Assembly: GCA_000504425.1 (NCBI GenBank)
Contig: KI632513.1
Span: 520,063-584,062 of the forward strand
From: Rhodopseudomonas palustris JSC-3b
GTDB taxonomy: Bacteria > Pseudomonadota > Alphaproteobacteria > Rhizobiales > Xanthobacteraceae
DNA: 64,000 nucleotides
Reading direction: 5' to 3'
Positions 33,159-41,384 of this stretch are shown here, piece after piece. Both the position numbers and the translations under genes were made by a program. The notes beneath the pieces were generated by a model that was not told the origin of the DNA, did not search any database, and worked only from the letters and a program-made list of their open reading frames with translations. The number at the start of each line of letters is the position of its first letter. Position 1 is the first letter of the stretch.

Positions 33159-33542
33159 TTATTCGGCCGGCAAGCGCCGGCAATCCATGGAATAGACGAG
33201 GTCGCCGCTGGCCGTGCGGGCAATCGGCTGGCACGGCCGGGCATTGCTGTCGGCATCGGCGGCCGGCGCGGCGTCGCTGGCGGGTTCGGCATTGTTGGCG
33301 GCGGCGACCGGCTCGCTGCTCGGCTGGGGCGCGGCCACGGCGGCTTGGTCATTGCTGGGCGGGGCGAGCGCGGCCGGGGCGAGCGGAGCCATCGGCGCTG
33401 CGGGGCGCGCGGCCGGGAGCGACGCCGAGCCGGTGGCGGGCTGCTCGCCATAATAAGCGGGGATCACGTACATCACGGCCAGGGCGATCGCCACGCCCAT
33501 CACGATGATGCGCGTCAACCAAATCGAGATCAGGTGGAACAT
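33159..33542 (-). CDS. Single-pass membrane protein with Ala/Pro-rich linker
   Basis: 127 residues. An N-terminal membrane helix (ISIWLTRIIVMGVAIALAVM) is followed by a disordered Ala/Pro/Ser linker of about 70 residues and a short C-terminal region with two Cys (ARPCQPIARTASGDLVYSMD, then CRRLP). The Cys pair may form a periplasmic disulfide. It is convergent with the diguanylate cyclase. No named family recognised, and function is unknown. Confidence 0.65.
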   Translation of the reverse strand: MFHLISIWLTRIIVMGVAIALAVMYVIPAYYGEQPATGSASLPAARPAAPMAPLAPAALAPPSNDQAAVAAPQPSSEPVAAANNAEPASDAAPAADADSNARPCQPIARTASGDLVYSMDCRRLPAE

Positions 33543-33967
33543 GGTGCACTCCGTCCGCAGCCGCCGCGTGCCGTTGGTGGCGCAGGCGTGCCGTCATCCG
33601 CCTCTGCGATAAGCATTCCGCCATTAGCTTCTTTGATCGCCATCAAGCCTGGCGGCGCGGCGGTCGATCGGACGCAGCCCAGAGCCGAGGCGTGATCAGG
33701 GGCCGGGCAAGGCCGTGGTGCCGACGCCGACTCGCTGCCGCACGGGAACCTGGGTGGTTGGGGGCGCGTTAGGAGGCGAACATTTCTCCGCGCCGTCACG
33801 CCGACGGAGAAATTCATTCCATGGAAAAACCGGCGCCCGGTGCAATCCTTGTCTTTTTCCAGTGTTGGCGCCCTGGATATAGGCAATTTCAGCGCGACCG
33901 GATAACAATTTCCTCCAGATGCGAGGTGAGGCGCCCAGGCGGCGGCCTCTTTCAGGGAGTTTTCAGC

Positions 33968-34948
33968 ATGGCAAACTGGTTTCAGGACAACGCGCAGTCG
34001 ATCGGTCGCACGCCGCTGGTCCGTCTGAACCGGGTCACCGAAGGCGCGCCGGCCACGGTGCTGGCCAAGATCGAAGGCCGCAACCCGGCCTATTCGGTGA
34101 AGTGCCGGATCGGCGCTGCCATGATCCGCGACGCCGAACAGCGCGGCCTGCTTGGCCCGGGCAAGGAGATCGTCGAGCCGACCTCGGGCAACACCGGCAT
34201 CGCGCTGGCCTTCGTCGCTGCGGCGCGCGGCATTCCGCTGACGCTGACCATGCCGGAGACCATGAGCCTGGAGCGCCGTAAGCTGCTGATCGCGTTCGGC
34301 GCCAAGCTGGTGCTGACCGAAGGCGCCAAGGGCATGAGCGGCGCGGTCGCCAAGGCCGAGGAAATCGTCGCCTCCGATCCGAACCGCTACGTGCTGCTGC
34401 AGCAGTTCAAGAATCCGGCCAATCCGGCGATCCATGAGGAGACCACCGGCCCGGAGATCTGGAACGACACCGACGGCGCGGTCGATATTTTCGTCGCCGG
34501 CGTTGGCACCGGCGGCACCATCACCGGCGTGTCGCGCTACCTCAAGGGCACCAAGGGCAAGAAGATCCAGTCGGTGGCGGTCGAGCCGGAAGCCAGCCCG
34601 GTGCTCAGCCAGAAACTGGCCGGGCAGGAGCTGAAGCCGGGCCCGCACAAGATCCAGGGCATTGGCGCCGGCTTTGTGCCGCAGGTGCTCGATCTGTCGC
34701 TGATCGATACCATCGAGCAGGTCAGCAATGACGAAGCGGTGCTCTATGCGCGCCGGCTGGCGAGCGAGGAGGGCATCATCTCCGGCATCTCGTCTGGCGC
34801 GGCGGTGGCCGCGGCGGTGCGGCTCGCCAAGAAGCCGGAAAATGCCGGCAAGACCATTGTGGTGATCCTGCCGGATTCCGGCGAGCGCTATCTGTCGTCG
34901 ATCCTGTTCGAGGGGCTGTTCGACGCCAAGGGCCTCGCCGCCGCCTGA
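33968..34948 (+). CDS. cysK: Cysteine synthase A (O-acetylserine sulfhydrylase)
   Basis: 326 residues. PLP-dependent enzyme that makes cysteine from O-acetylserine and sulfide in the cytosol. The PLP lysine is Lys 45 in NPAYSVKCR; the substrate loop is [12 protein letters not shown], the phosphate-binding glycine loop [13 protein letters not shown], and the C-terminal [10 protein letters not shown] and [11 protein letters not shown] motifs are complete. The ATG at 33968 has GGGAG about 12 nt before; the frame remains open for 147 nt upstream but without family sequence. It is monocistronic with a terminator directly after it. CysK versus CysM: length and the [11 protein letters not shown] stretch favour CysK. 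Confidence 0.95.
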   Translation: MANWFQDNAQSIGRTPLVRLNRVTEGAPATVLAKIEGRNPAYSVKCRIGAAMIRDAEQRGLLGPGKEIVEPTSGNTGIALAFVAAARGIPLTLTMPETMSLERRKLLIAFGAKLVLTEGAKGMSGAVAKAEEIVASDPNRYVLLQQFKNPANPAIHEETTGPEIWNDTDGAVDIFVAGVGTGGTITGVSRYLKGTKGKKIQSVAVEPEASPVLSQKLAGQELKPGPHKIQGIGAGFVPQVLDLSLIDTIEQVSNDEAVLYARRLASEEGIISGISSGAAVAAAVRLAKKPENAGKTIVVILPDSGERYLSSILFEGLFDAKGLAAA

Positions 34949-34972
34949 CGCGGCCGCGAGTGGTGCAGCTTC

Positions 34973-35001
34973 AAGGCACGCGGCTTAGGCCGCGTGCCTT
35001 T
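34973..35001 (+). terminator. Bidirectional terminator between cysK and the DUF2087 gene
   Basis: A perfect 12-bp stem (34973-34984 with 34989-35000) with a TTAG loop. The loop holds the minus-strand stop codon of the DUF2087 gene, so the hairpin ends both convergent genes. Confidence 0.85.
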
Positions 35002-35545
35002 GTTGCATCTGGCGGCTGCGCAGATGGCTGAGCAAAGCTTGCGCTTCAGCGGAGGGCTGCCGTTCGACGCGGCGATAGTCGCTGCCGTCCGGCTTGCGCT
35101 GCAGCCAGCCGCCGTCAACCAGTTCGCGCCGTAGCAGCGCGTAGTCGCCGAACAGATGTGCGGCATCGAGCTGCGCATTGATCTGCTTTTCGCCAACACT
35201 CGCGCGCGGCGTGAGCTGCGACCACACTACCCACAGGCACGGCTCGCGGTGGCTGGCCTTGGAGGGCCAGCGCATGAGCCGCCGTTCCGCATCGAAATAG
35301 CGGGCGAGCTTGCTGATCTTGGCATGATCGACTGGCACGGGCGGCGGCAACGGCTGTTGCAGGCGCTGCTCGGCCAGTTGCGAAGCGCGAAAGTGCTGGA
35401 AATTGCGGAAGCCTGCGGCGCGTGCCAGCATGTTCAATAGCTCGACATGGCCAGGGGCGCCATCATGCGGCTGCCACTGCGCCTGCAACGAGCGGGCAAG
35501 CACGGAAATATCGCCAACGGCGAAGGGGAATACGGGTCTCGACAT
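34985..35545 (-). CDS. DUF2087 domain protein
   Basis: 186 residues. The C-terminal part holds the DUF2087 pattern: KISKLARYFDAERRLMRWPS, CLWVVWSQL, VGEKQINAQLDAAHLFGDYA and LLRRELVDGGWLQRKPDGSD with YRRVE. This is a winged-helix-like domain often attached to regulators; the Arg-rich ends suggest RNA or DNA contact. Residues 1-65 (LARSLQAQWQPHDGAPGHVE, then AAGFRNFQHFRA) look like a short helical region of unknown role. It is convergent with cysK. The precise function is not known. Confidence 0.85.
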   Translation of the reverse strand: MSRPVFPFAVGDISVLARSLQAQWQPHDGAPGHVELLNMLARAAGFRNFQHFRASQLAEQRLQQPLPPPVPVDHAKISKLARYFDAERRLMRWPSKASHREPCLWVVWSQLTPRASVGEKQINAQLDAAHLFGDYALLRRELVDGGWLQRKPDGSDYRRVERQPSAEAQALLSHLRSRQMQQRHAA

Positions 35546-35881
35546 CGCTTATCCTTACGATGTGCCGTTCCAGTGATGGATCGTCGAGGGTCGCCGGCTT
35601 ACGACGCGGCACGGGATAAGGTGTCGGTCGAATTGTAACAATCGCGGCAGGTTTAGCTCCCCTTGCGGGGCGGCGACGCCTTGGTGAACTGCCGACCAGG
35701 GCCGCTCGATTACATCCAACAGGCCGAAGAAGCAAGCCGCAATTGCTAATCGGCCATTGATACCACCCACCACCAAATTCCGTCATTGCGAGGAGCGGAG
35801 CGACGAAGCAATCCACTCCGAGTGCGACAACCTGGATTGCTTCGCTGCGCTCGCAATGACGAGGCCATGTGAAGCGCGAGT
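35546..35881. other. Intergenic region carrying a REP-like element
   Basis: No gene. The only structure is the palindromic element at 35781-35861 described separately. Confidence 0.6.
35781..35861 (+). repeat. REP-like palindromic element (GCAATCC/GGATTGC type)
   Basis: Arms CGTCATTGCGAG...GAAGCAATCCA (35781-35815) and TGGATTGCTTCG...CTCGCAATGACG (35833-35861) form a long imperfect hairpin. This sequence type is widespread between genes in Bradyrhizobiaceae. Confidence 0.8.
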
Positions 35882-36547
35882 TCAATTGGCGCGTTGGCTT
35901 TTCGGTTTGGCTTCGCCAAGCTTGGTCCCGCTCTGCAGCGCCAGCACCGCGGCATTGACCACGCGATCGACGATCGCCTCGACGTCGTCGAGATCGCATT
36001 GCCCGTCGGACAGTTTCTGCAATCGCTCGCTGTCGCGGATGGTGTGGTGCGCCATCGCCAGCGCAAAATGCAGGCCCCAATAGATTTCGACTTCGGGCAG
36101 CTCCGGCATCGCGCGCTGCATCGCCGCGGCGAATTTGCGCAAATGATCAAGCTCGCGGTTCTTGATCTTGCGGATCGGCGCCACTGCTTCCACCGAGGCG
36201 CGGATCATGAACCGTGCCGCGTCGGAGCGTTCGCCCTCCGGGCCAAAACAGCCGCGCAAGGTCGGCGCCACCAGCGCGCGCAGCACCGCATCGATCGGCG
36301 CGCGGCCGCCGCCCGCGGCCTCCGCAGCTTTCAGCTCGGTGAGGCGCTCGCGGTTGGTGGCGATCGAGCGGGTGACGAACAGCTCGGTGATCAGCTCATC
36401 CTTGGAGCCGAAATGGTAGTTGACAGCGGCAAGATTGACGCCAGCCTCGGCGACGATGTCGCGCAGCGTCACGTCGGCAAAGCCGCGGTCGGCATAGAGC
36501 CGTTCCGCGGCGCGGAGAATTGCGGTTCTGGTCTGGTCCGATGCCAT
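35882..36547 (-). CDS. TetR/AcrR-family regulator
   Basis: 221 residues. N-terminal HTH: RTAILRAAERLYADRGFADV, TLRDIVAEAGVNLAAVNYHF, then GSKDELITELF. The remaining 150 residues are the helical ligand and dimer domain. Divergent from an acyl-CoA dehydrogenase/phosphotransferase pair, with a 193-bp shared intergenic region. It probably represses that pair, with an acyl-CoA or hydroxyacyl compound as ligand; this is inferred from position. Candidate operators lie at 36571-36602. Confidence 0.92.
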   Translation of the reverse strand: MASDQTRTAILRAAERLYADRGFADVTLRDIVAEAGVNLAAVNYHFGSKDELITELFVTRSIATNRERLTELKAAEAAGGGRAPIDAVLRALVAPTLRGCFGPEGERSDAARFMIRASVEAVAPIRKIKNRELDHLRKFAAAMQRAMPELPEVEIYWGLHFALAMAHHTIRDSERLQKLSDGQCDLDDVEAIVDRVVNAAVLALQSGTKLGEAKPKSQRAN

Positions 36548-36570
36548 TCAGCGCCTTTGGGGTGGCTTGC

Positions 36571-36602
36571 ATTTCAAACGCCTGTATGAAATCATCGTTT
36601 GA
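36571..36602. promoter_or_regulatory. Overlapping inverted repeats, candidate TetR operator
   Basis: TCAAACG (36574-36580) and CGTTTGA (36596-36602) are perfect arms 15 nt apart, and ATTTCA (36571-36576) with TGAAAT (36587-36592) form a second overlapping palindrome. Both sit in the tetR-acyl-CoA dehydrogenase divergent region. Confidence 0.5.
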
Positions 36603-36740
36603 CGGTCCGGCAAAGTCAATGCGCTGCAAGTCGCGGCGCCAAGCGCAGCAGGGCCGGATCGGTTTTCGGTCGCGGTCAGCACAGCGCCGACCGCGGTCGT
36701 TCGTGCCGCCAACATGTTTGAACAAACTGAGGATCGCCCG

Positions 36741-37976
36741 ATGGATTTCACGATGTCCGCCCGCCAGCGCGAATGGCTCGACCGCGTCAACGCGTTCATG
36801 GATGCGCATGTCCGTCCCGCCGTGCCGATCTACAAGCAGCAGGACGCCGAGGGTGAGCGCTGGAAGGTGATCCCGGTGCTGGAGGAGCTGAAGCAGAAGG
36901 CCAAGGCCGAAGGGCTGTGGAACCTGTTTCTGCCGCCGTCGCAGCATGACGACGATGAGTTCCACGGCGCTGGTCTCAGCAATCTCGAATACGCGCTGCT
37001 GTCCGAGCAGATGGGCCACATCGCCTGGGCGTCGGAAGTGTTCAACTGCTCGGCGCCCGACACCGGCAATATGGAAGTGCTGATCCGCTACGGCACGCTC
37101 GAGCAGAAGCGCAAATGGCTGCGGCCGCTGCTCGATGGCGAGATCCGTTCGGCGTTTCTGATGACCGAGCCGGCGGTGGCGTCGTCCGATGCCACCAATA
37201 TCGAAACCCGGATCGAGCGCGACGGCGATCACTACGTGATCAACGGCCGCAAATGGTGGTCGTCGGGCGTCGGCGATCCGCGCTGCAAGGTGGCGATCGT
37301 GATGGGCAAGACCGATCCGAACGCTGCCCGACATCAGCAGCAATCGCAGATCCTGGTGCCGCTCGACACGCCCGGCATCACCATCGAAAAGATGCTGCCG
37401 GTGTTCGGCTTTGACGATGCGCCGCACGGCCACGGCATGGTGCTGCTGGAAAACGTGCGCGTGCCGGCTTCCAATCTGCTGCTCGGCGAGGGCCGCGGCT
37501 TTGAGATCGCGCAGGGCCGGCTCGGCCCGGGCCGCATCCATCACTGCATGCGCACCATCGGCAAGGCCGAGGAAGCGCTGTCGAAAATGGTGAAGCGGCT
37601 CGGCTCGCGCACCGCTTTTGGCAAGAAGATCATCGAGCATTCGGTGTGGGAACAGCGCATCGCCGAAGCGCGCATCGACATCGAAATGACCCGGCTGTTG
37701 TGTCTGAAGGCCGCCGACATGATGGACAAGGTCGGCAACAAGACCGCGCAGCTCGAAATCGCCATGATCAAGGTGGCGGCACCGCGCATGGCGCTGCGCA
37801 TCATCGACGATGCCATTCAGGCATTCGGTGGCGCTGGCGTTGCGGACGAGGCCGGGCTCGCCAAGGACTACGCCAATATCCGCACGCTGCGGCTCGCCGA
37901 CGGCCCGGACGAGGTGCATAATCGCGCCATTGCCAGGCTGGAAATGAAGAAGTATGCGAACGCGCCTGCGCGCTGA
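36741..37976 (+). CDS. Acyl-CoA dehydrogenase, ACAD10/11-like
   Basis: 411 residues from the ATG at 36741, which has GAGGA 7 nt upstream; an ATG at 36714 has no ribosome binding site. FAD-dependent flavoprotein of the acyl-CoA dehydrogenase fold: N-terminal helical domain ([20 protein letters not shown]), beta domain with [17 protein letters not shown] and [16 protein letters not shown], and C-terminal helical domain with [28 protein letters not shown] and [11 protein letters not shown]. The sequence style matches the ACAD10/ACAD11 branch ([20 protein letters not shown]). It pairs with the phosphotransferase 60 nt downstream, reproducing as two genes the two domains fused in animal ACAD10/11. 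A role in 4-hydroxy or branched acyl-CoA breakdown is inferred. Confidence 0.92.
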   Translation: MDFTMSARQREWLDRVNAFMDAHVRPAVPIYKQQDAEGERWKVIPVLEELKQKAKAEGLWNLFLPPSQHDDDEFHGAGLSNLEYALLSEQMGHIAWASEVFNCSAPDTGNMEVLIRYGTLEQKRKWLRPLLDGEIRSAFLMTEPAVASSDATNIETRIERDGDHYVINGRKWWSSGVGDPRCKVAIVMGKTDPNAARHQQQSQILVPLDTPGITIEKMLPVFGFDDAPHGHGMVLLENVRVPASNLLLGEGRGFEIAQGRLGPGRIHHCMRTIGKAEEALSKMVKRLGSRTAFGKKIIEHSVWEQRIAEARIDIEMTRLLCLKAADMMDKVGNKTAQLEIAMIKVAAPRMALRIIDDAIQAFGGAGVADEAGLAKDYANIRTLRLADGPDEVHNRAIARLEMKKYANAPAR

Positions 37977-38036
37977 GCCGCGCCGTCAGAGGCGTGCGCT
38001 GGCACAGGCGTCGAACAATGCGAAGGGAGCGCCGCA

Positions 38037-39098
38037 GTGGCTGATGGCGTGAGGAACGACGAGGAGTTTTCCGGCACCAAGCCGGTCGAGGAGCGTCACA
38101 AGTTTGATGAGGCGAGCCTCGAGCGCTGGATGCAGGAGCATGTCGAGGGGTTTTCGGGCCCCTTGACTGTCAATCAGTTCAAGGGCGGGCAATCGAACCC
38201 GACCTACCGGCTTGATACGCCGACGCGCAGCTACGTGCTGCGCCGCAAGCCGTTCGGCAAGCTGTTGCCGTCGGCTCATGCGGTCGATCGCGAGTTTCGC
38301 GTGATCTCCGCGCTCGGCAAGCAGGGCTTTCCGGTAGCGAAGGCCTATGCGCTGTGCATGGACGACGCGGTGATCGGCGCGGCGTTCTACATCATGTCGA
38401 TGGAAGAGGGCCGGGTGTTTTGGGACCCGACCCTGCCGAACCAAACGCCGGAGGCGCGGCGCGCGATCTTCACCAGCAAGATCGAAACGCTCGCCCAGCT
38501 GCACAGTTTTGATCCGGAAGCGATTGGGCTCGCTGACTTCGGCAAGCCGGGCAATTATTTCGCCCGCCAGGTCGATCGCTGGACCAAGCAGTACAAGGCG
38601 TCGGAAACCGAGCACATCGCCGAAGTCGAAAAGCTGATCGAATGGCTGCCGCGCACCGTGCCGGAACAGCAGCGGGTGTCGATCGTGCATGGCGACTACC
38701 GGCTCGACAACATGATCTTCCATCCGACCGAGCCGCGCGTGATCGCGGTGCTGGATTGGGAGCTGTCGACGCTCGGCGATCCGATGGCCGACTTCACCTA
38801 TCTGTTGATGCAATGGGTGATGCCGGGTCTGAGCGGCGTCGATCTTAAGCCGCTCAACATCCCGACGCTGGAAGAAGCGATCGCCATTTATGTCAAGGCC
38901 AGCGGCCGGCCGGATGTGCCGGACGTCAACTGGTACTTCGCCTACAATCTGTTTCGGCTGGCCTGCATCACGCAGGGCATTGCCGGCCGGATTCGCGATG
39001 GCACCGCGGCCAATGCCAAGGCGATCGAAACCGCCAAGCGCACCGTGCCGCTATCGAAGGCGGCTTGGCACTACGCGCAGCAGGCCGGCGCGCAATAA
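38037..39098 (+). CDS. APH-family phosphotransferase paired with the acyl-CoA dehydrogenase
   Basis: 353 residues from GTG 38037. Kinase-like fold of the aminoglycoside phosphotransferase superfamily: nucleotide loop FKGGQSNPTYRL, catalytic HGDYRLDNMIFHP and metal-binding DWELSTLGDPMAD. It corresponds to the N-terminal domain of ACAD10/11 proteins, and to the kinase used with acyl-CoA dehydrogenases in levulinate-type hydroxyacid pathways, where a 4-hydroxyacyl-CoA is phosphorylated and rearranged. The acyl-CoA dehydrogenase ends 60 nt before it, so they form an operon. It is not an antibiotic resistance gene. The substrate is inferred only. Confidence 0.88.
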   Translation: MADGVRNDEEFSGTKPVEERHKFDEASLERWMQEHVEGFSGPLTVNQFKGGQSNPTYRLDTPTRSYVLRRKPFGKLLPSAHAVDREFRVISALGKQGFPVAKAYALCMDDAVIGAAFYIMSMEEGRVFWDPTLPNQTPEARRAIFTSKIETLAQLHSFDPEAIGLADFGKPGNYFARQVDRWTKQYKASETEHIAEVEKLIEWLPRTVPEQQRVSIVHGDYRLDNMIFHPTEPRVIAVLDWELSTLGDPMADFTYLLMQWVMPGLSGVDLKPLNIPTLEEAIAIYVKASGRPDVPDVNWYFAYNLFRLACITQGIAGRIRDGTAANAKAIETAKRTVPLSKAAWHYAQQAGAQ

Positions 39099-39245
39099 CG
39101 CCGCGCTGCGGCTCACTATGAATCAAGCCACGGCGCTCAAGCCGTGCGCCGTGCAAGCCTTGTGCTAGCAAACCTTGGGCGCGATCGGATTCCGGTCGCG
39201 CCTTTTTCATCAGGCGTGGGGCACATTCGTCGGGGTGTGTTGGTA

Positions 39246-39355
39246 CGTCATTCCGGGATGCGCGCCCTGGCGCGCAGACCCGGAATCTCGCCCGAATGGG
39301 CAAGATAGCGATTCCGGGTTCGTCCGCCGCTGTTGCGGCGAACGCCCGGGATGAC
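39246..39355 (+). repeat. REP-like element (CCGGAAT/ATTCCGG type)
   Basis: CGTCATTCCGGGATG...ACCCGGAATC is followed by ATTCCGGGTTC...GCCCGGGATGAC, which gives a large nested palindrome between the phosphotransferase and the SDR gene. Confidence 0.75.
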
Positions 39356-39381
39356 AAGCCGAGATGGTTGAGGGGCGCCGT

Positions 39382-40167
39382 TTAGATCGGTTTGCCGGTG
39401 TAGGGCATCGAGGCGGACAGCCCGCCATCCACCGCAATTGCCTGGCCATTGACGTAAGAGGCTTCGTCGCTGAGCAGAAACAGCCCCATGGTGGCGAGTT
39501 CGTGCGGCTGGCCGGCGCGTTTCAGCGGATTGAGCTGGCCGATCTTGTGTTCGGTGCCGCGCGCCCGCGCGCCGTCGAACACCGGCTTGGTCATGCCGGT
39601 TTCGATCAAGCCGGGACAGATCGCGTTGATGCGCACGCCGGTGCCGGACAGCGAATAGGCGGTGGTTTGCACCAGGCTGATCACACCGGCCTTTGAGGCC
39701 GCATAGGGATGGCCGGAGGCACCGGCCTTCAGTCCCGCCACCGAGGCGGTGCACAGCAATGCTCCGGCGCCTTGCGCGATCATGTGCGGCATCGCGTGTT
39801 TGATCGCCAGAAACGGTCCGATCAAATTGATGCGCAGCACTTCCTGCCAATGCTCGACACTCTGTTCGGCGAGCGGCAGCAGGCCGCCGCTGATGCCGGC
39901 ATTGGCCCATAGCGCATCGAGCCGGCCATGGCTGGCGATCGCCTTGGCGATCACCGCTTTGACGTCGTCCTCCGAGCCAGCATCGGCGATCATCGCATGG
40001 GCGGTGCCGCCGCGCTGCCGTGCCTGTTCGGCCGTGTCATGAACGGCCTCGGAGCGATCGACGGCGATCAGTTTCGCGCCCTCAGCGGCGAACAGCAGCG
40101 CTGCGGCGCGGCCAATGCCGCTCGCCGCGCCAGTGATGATGACGGATTTGCCTTCCAGGCGCCCCAT
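39382..40167 (-). CDS. SDR-family oxidoreductase
   Basis: 261 residues from the ATG at 40167, with GGAGGA 7 nt upstream on the minus strand; the frame is open 105 nt further but without family sequence. NAD(P) Rossmann motif TGAASGIGR (12-20), NAG motif WANAGISG, catalytic Tyr-x3-Lys in HPYAASKAGV, and C-terminal ICPGLIETGMT and GQAIAVDGGLSAS are complete. It resembles 3-hydroxyacyl or alcohol dehydrogenases of the FabG-like classical SDR group. Asp in IAVDRSE suggests NAD(H) preference. Neighbouring lipid-related genes point to fatty or hydroxyacid metabolism, but substrate is unknown. Confidence 0.92.
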   Translation of the reverse strand: MGRLEGKSVIITGAASGIGRAAALLFAAEGAKLIAVDRSEAVHDTAEQARQRGGTAHAMIADAGSEDDVKAVIAKAIASHGRLDALWANAGISGGLLPLAEQSVEHWQEVLRINLIGPFLAIKHAMPHMIAQGAGALLCTASVAGLKAGASGHPYAASKAGVISLVQTTAYSLSGTGVRINAICPGLIETGMTKPVFDGARARGTEHKIGQLNPLKRAGQPHELATMGLFLLSDEASYVNGQAIAVDGGLSASMPYTGKPI

Positions 40168-40406
40168 GAACGTATCCTCCAGAGTTTGTTTTTGTACCGT
40201 GATGCGGAATGGCTCTGCATCGGTGCCTGGCCAGGTCGGTCGCACGTGACACGGGCAACGCAACTGAGGCAAGCTATGCTGTGACCTACAGCCGCTGCAG
40301 CATCTTTTGAAGAGGCTGTAAGCTCATCCGCACGCGTCATCACGCGCGCGTGTCGGCAACAATCACAGGGCGGCGCCGGTGTGCAGCCGGGCCAGGGGAG
40401 ATCCAG

Positions 40407-41174
40407 ATGTCGTTGTTCGATCTAACGGGAAAAGTCGCGGTCATCACCGGCTCATCGCGCGGCATCGGCCGCGCGATCGCCGAGCGGATGGCCGAGCACG
40501 GCGCGAAGGTGGTGATTTCGTCGCGCAAGCAGCCGGCCTGCGATGAGGTGGCCAAGGCGATCAACGACCAGCACGGCCGCGAAGTGGCGCTGGCGGTGGC
40601 CGCCAATATTTCCACTAAGGATGAGCTGAAGACGCTGGTCGAGGAGACCAACGCCAAATTCGGGCCGATCCACACGCTGGTGTGCAACGCCGCGTCCAAT
40701 CCGTATTTTGGGCCGCAGGCCAAAATCAGCGACGATCAGTTCCGCAAAATCCTCGACAACAACATTCTCTCCAACCATTGGCTGATCAGCCTGGTGGCGC
40801 CGCAGATGATGCAGCGCAAGGACGGTAGCATCACCATCATTTCCTCGATCGGCGGGCTGAAAGGCTCGACCGTGATCGGCGCCTATTGCATCTCGAAGGC
40901 TGCCGACATGCAACTCGCGCGTAATCTCGCCTGCGAATATGGCCCGTACAACATCCGGGTGAACTGTATCGCGCCCGGCCTGATCAAGACCGATTTTGCG
41001 CGCGCGCTGTGGGAGAACCCCGACACGCTGAAGGCTTCGACGTCGCGCTCGCCGCTGTCGCGGATCGGCGAGCCGGATGAGATCGCCGGCGCCGCGGTGT
41101 TTCTGGCCGCGCCGGCCGGCACGTTCATGACCGGCCAGACGCTGGTGATCGACGGCGGCGCGACGATTAGTTAG
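40407..41174 (+). CDS. SDR-family oxidoreductase
   Basis: 255 residues from the ATG at 40407, preceded by AGGGGAG. Rossmann motif TGSSRGIGRAIAERM, an Arg-rich ISSRKQPAC that favours NADP(H), NAASNP, catalytic YCISKAAD (Tyr-x3-Lys) and C-terminal IAPGLIKTDFAR and GQTLVIDGGATIS. The sequence looks like the mammalian DHRS4/peroxisomal reductase-like SDR branch found next to acyl-CoA dehydrogenases in alphaproteobacteria. It is divergent from the other SDR gene. Together with the acyl-CoA dehydrogenase and phosphotransferase genes it could form a catabolic cluster. Confidence 0.92.
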   Translation: MSLFDLTGKVAVITGSSRGIGRAIAERMAEHGAKVVISSRKQPACDEVAKAINDQHGREVALAVAANISTKDELKTLVEETNAKFGPIHTLVCNAASNPYFGPQAKISDDQFRKILDNNILSNHWLISLVAPQMMQRKDGSITIISSIGGLKGSTVIGAYCISKAADMQLARNLACEYGPYNIRVNCIAPGLIKTDFARALWENPDTLKASTSRSPLSRIGEPDEIAGAAVFLAAPAGTFMTGQTLVIDGGATIS

Positions 41175-41183
41175 TTGTCGGAC

Positions 41184-41243
41184 GCAATCCAGAGCGCCAT
41201 GCTCAAGGCTTCTGGATTGCTTCGCCTGCGGCTCGCAATGACG
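41184..41243 (+). repeat. REP-like element, GCAATCC/GGATTGC type
   Basis: GCAATCCAGA and TCTGGATTGCTTCG face each other, followed by CTCGCAATGACG. It is a shorter relative of the element at 35781-35861. Confidence 0.65.
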
Positions 41244-41269
41244 GGGAGGGGTGTTCGCCAGCCCCGGCA

Positions 41270-41366
41270 CGTCATTCCGGGGCGCCGCGTAGCGGCGAAC
41301 CCGGAATCCCGAGATTATTACGACGAGAGTCCGGGTTCGCGAGCTGCGCTCGCGCCCCGGAATGAC
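41270..41366 (+). repeat. REP-like element, CCGGAAT type
   Basis: CGTCATTCCGGGGCGCC...CCCGGAATCCCG and CCGGGTTCGCGAG...GCCCCGGAATGAC make a nested palindrome, related to the element at 39246-39355. Confidence 0.75.
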
Positions 41367-41384
41367 TCCTGGAGAGCGCGGTGA

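Noticed and set aside
33899..33912. CGGATAACAATTTC, identical to part of the E. coli lac operator region
   Set aside because: Only 14 bases match and the flanks are native cysK upstream sequence, so vector contamination or a LacI site is unlikely.
38037..39098. Aminoglycoside resistance gene
   Set aside because: The APH fold is shared, but operon partner and sequence style fit the ACAD10/11 kinase branch.
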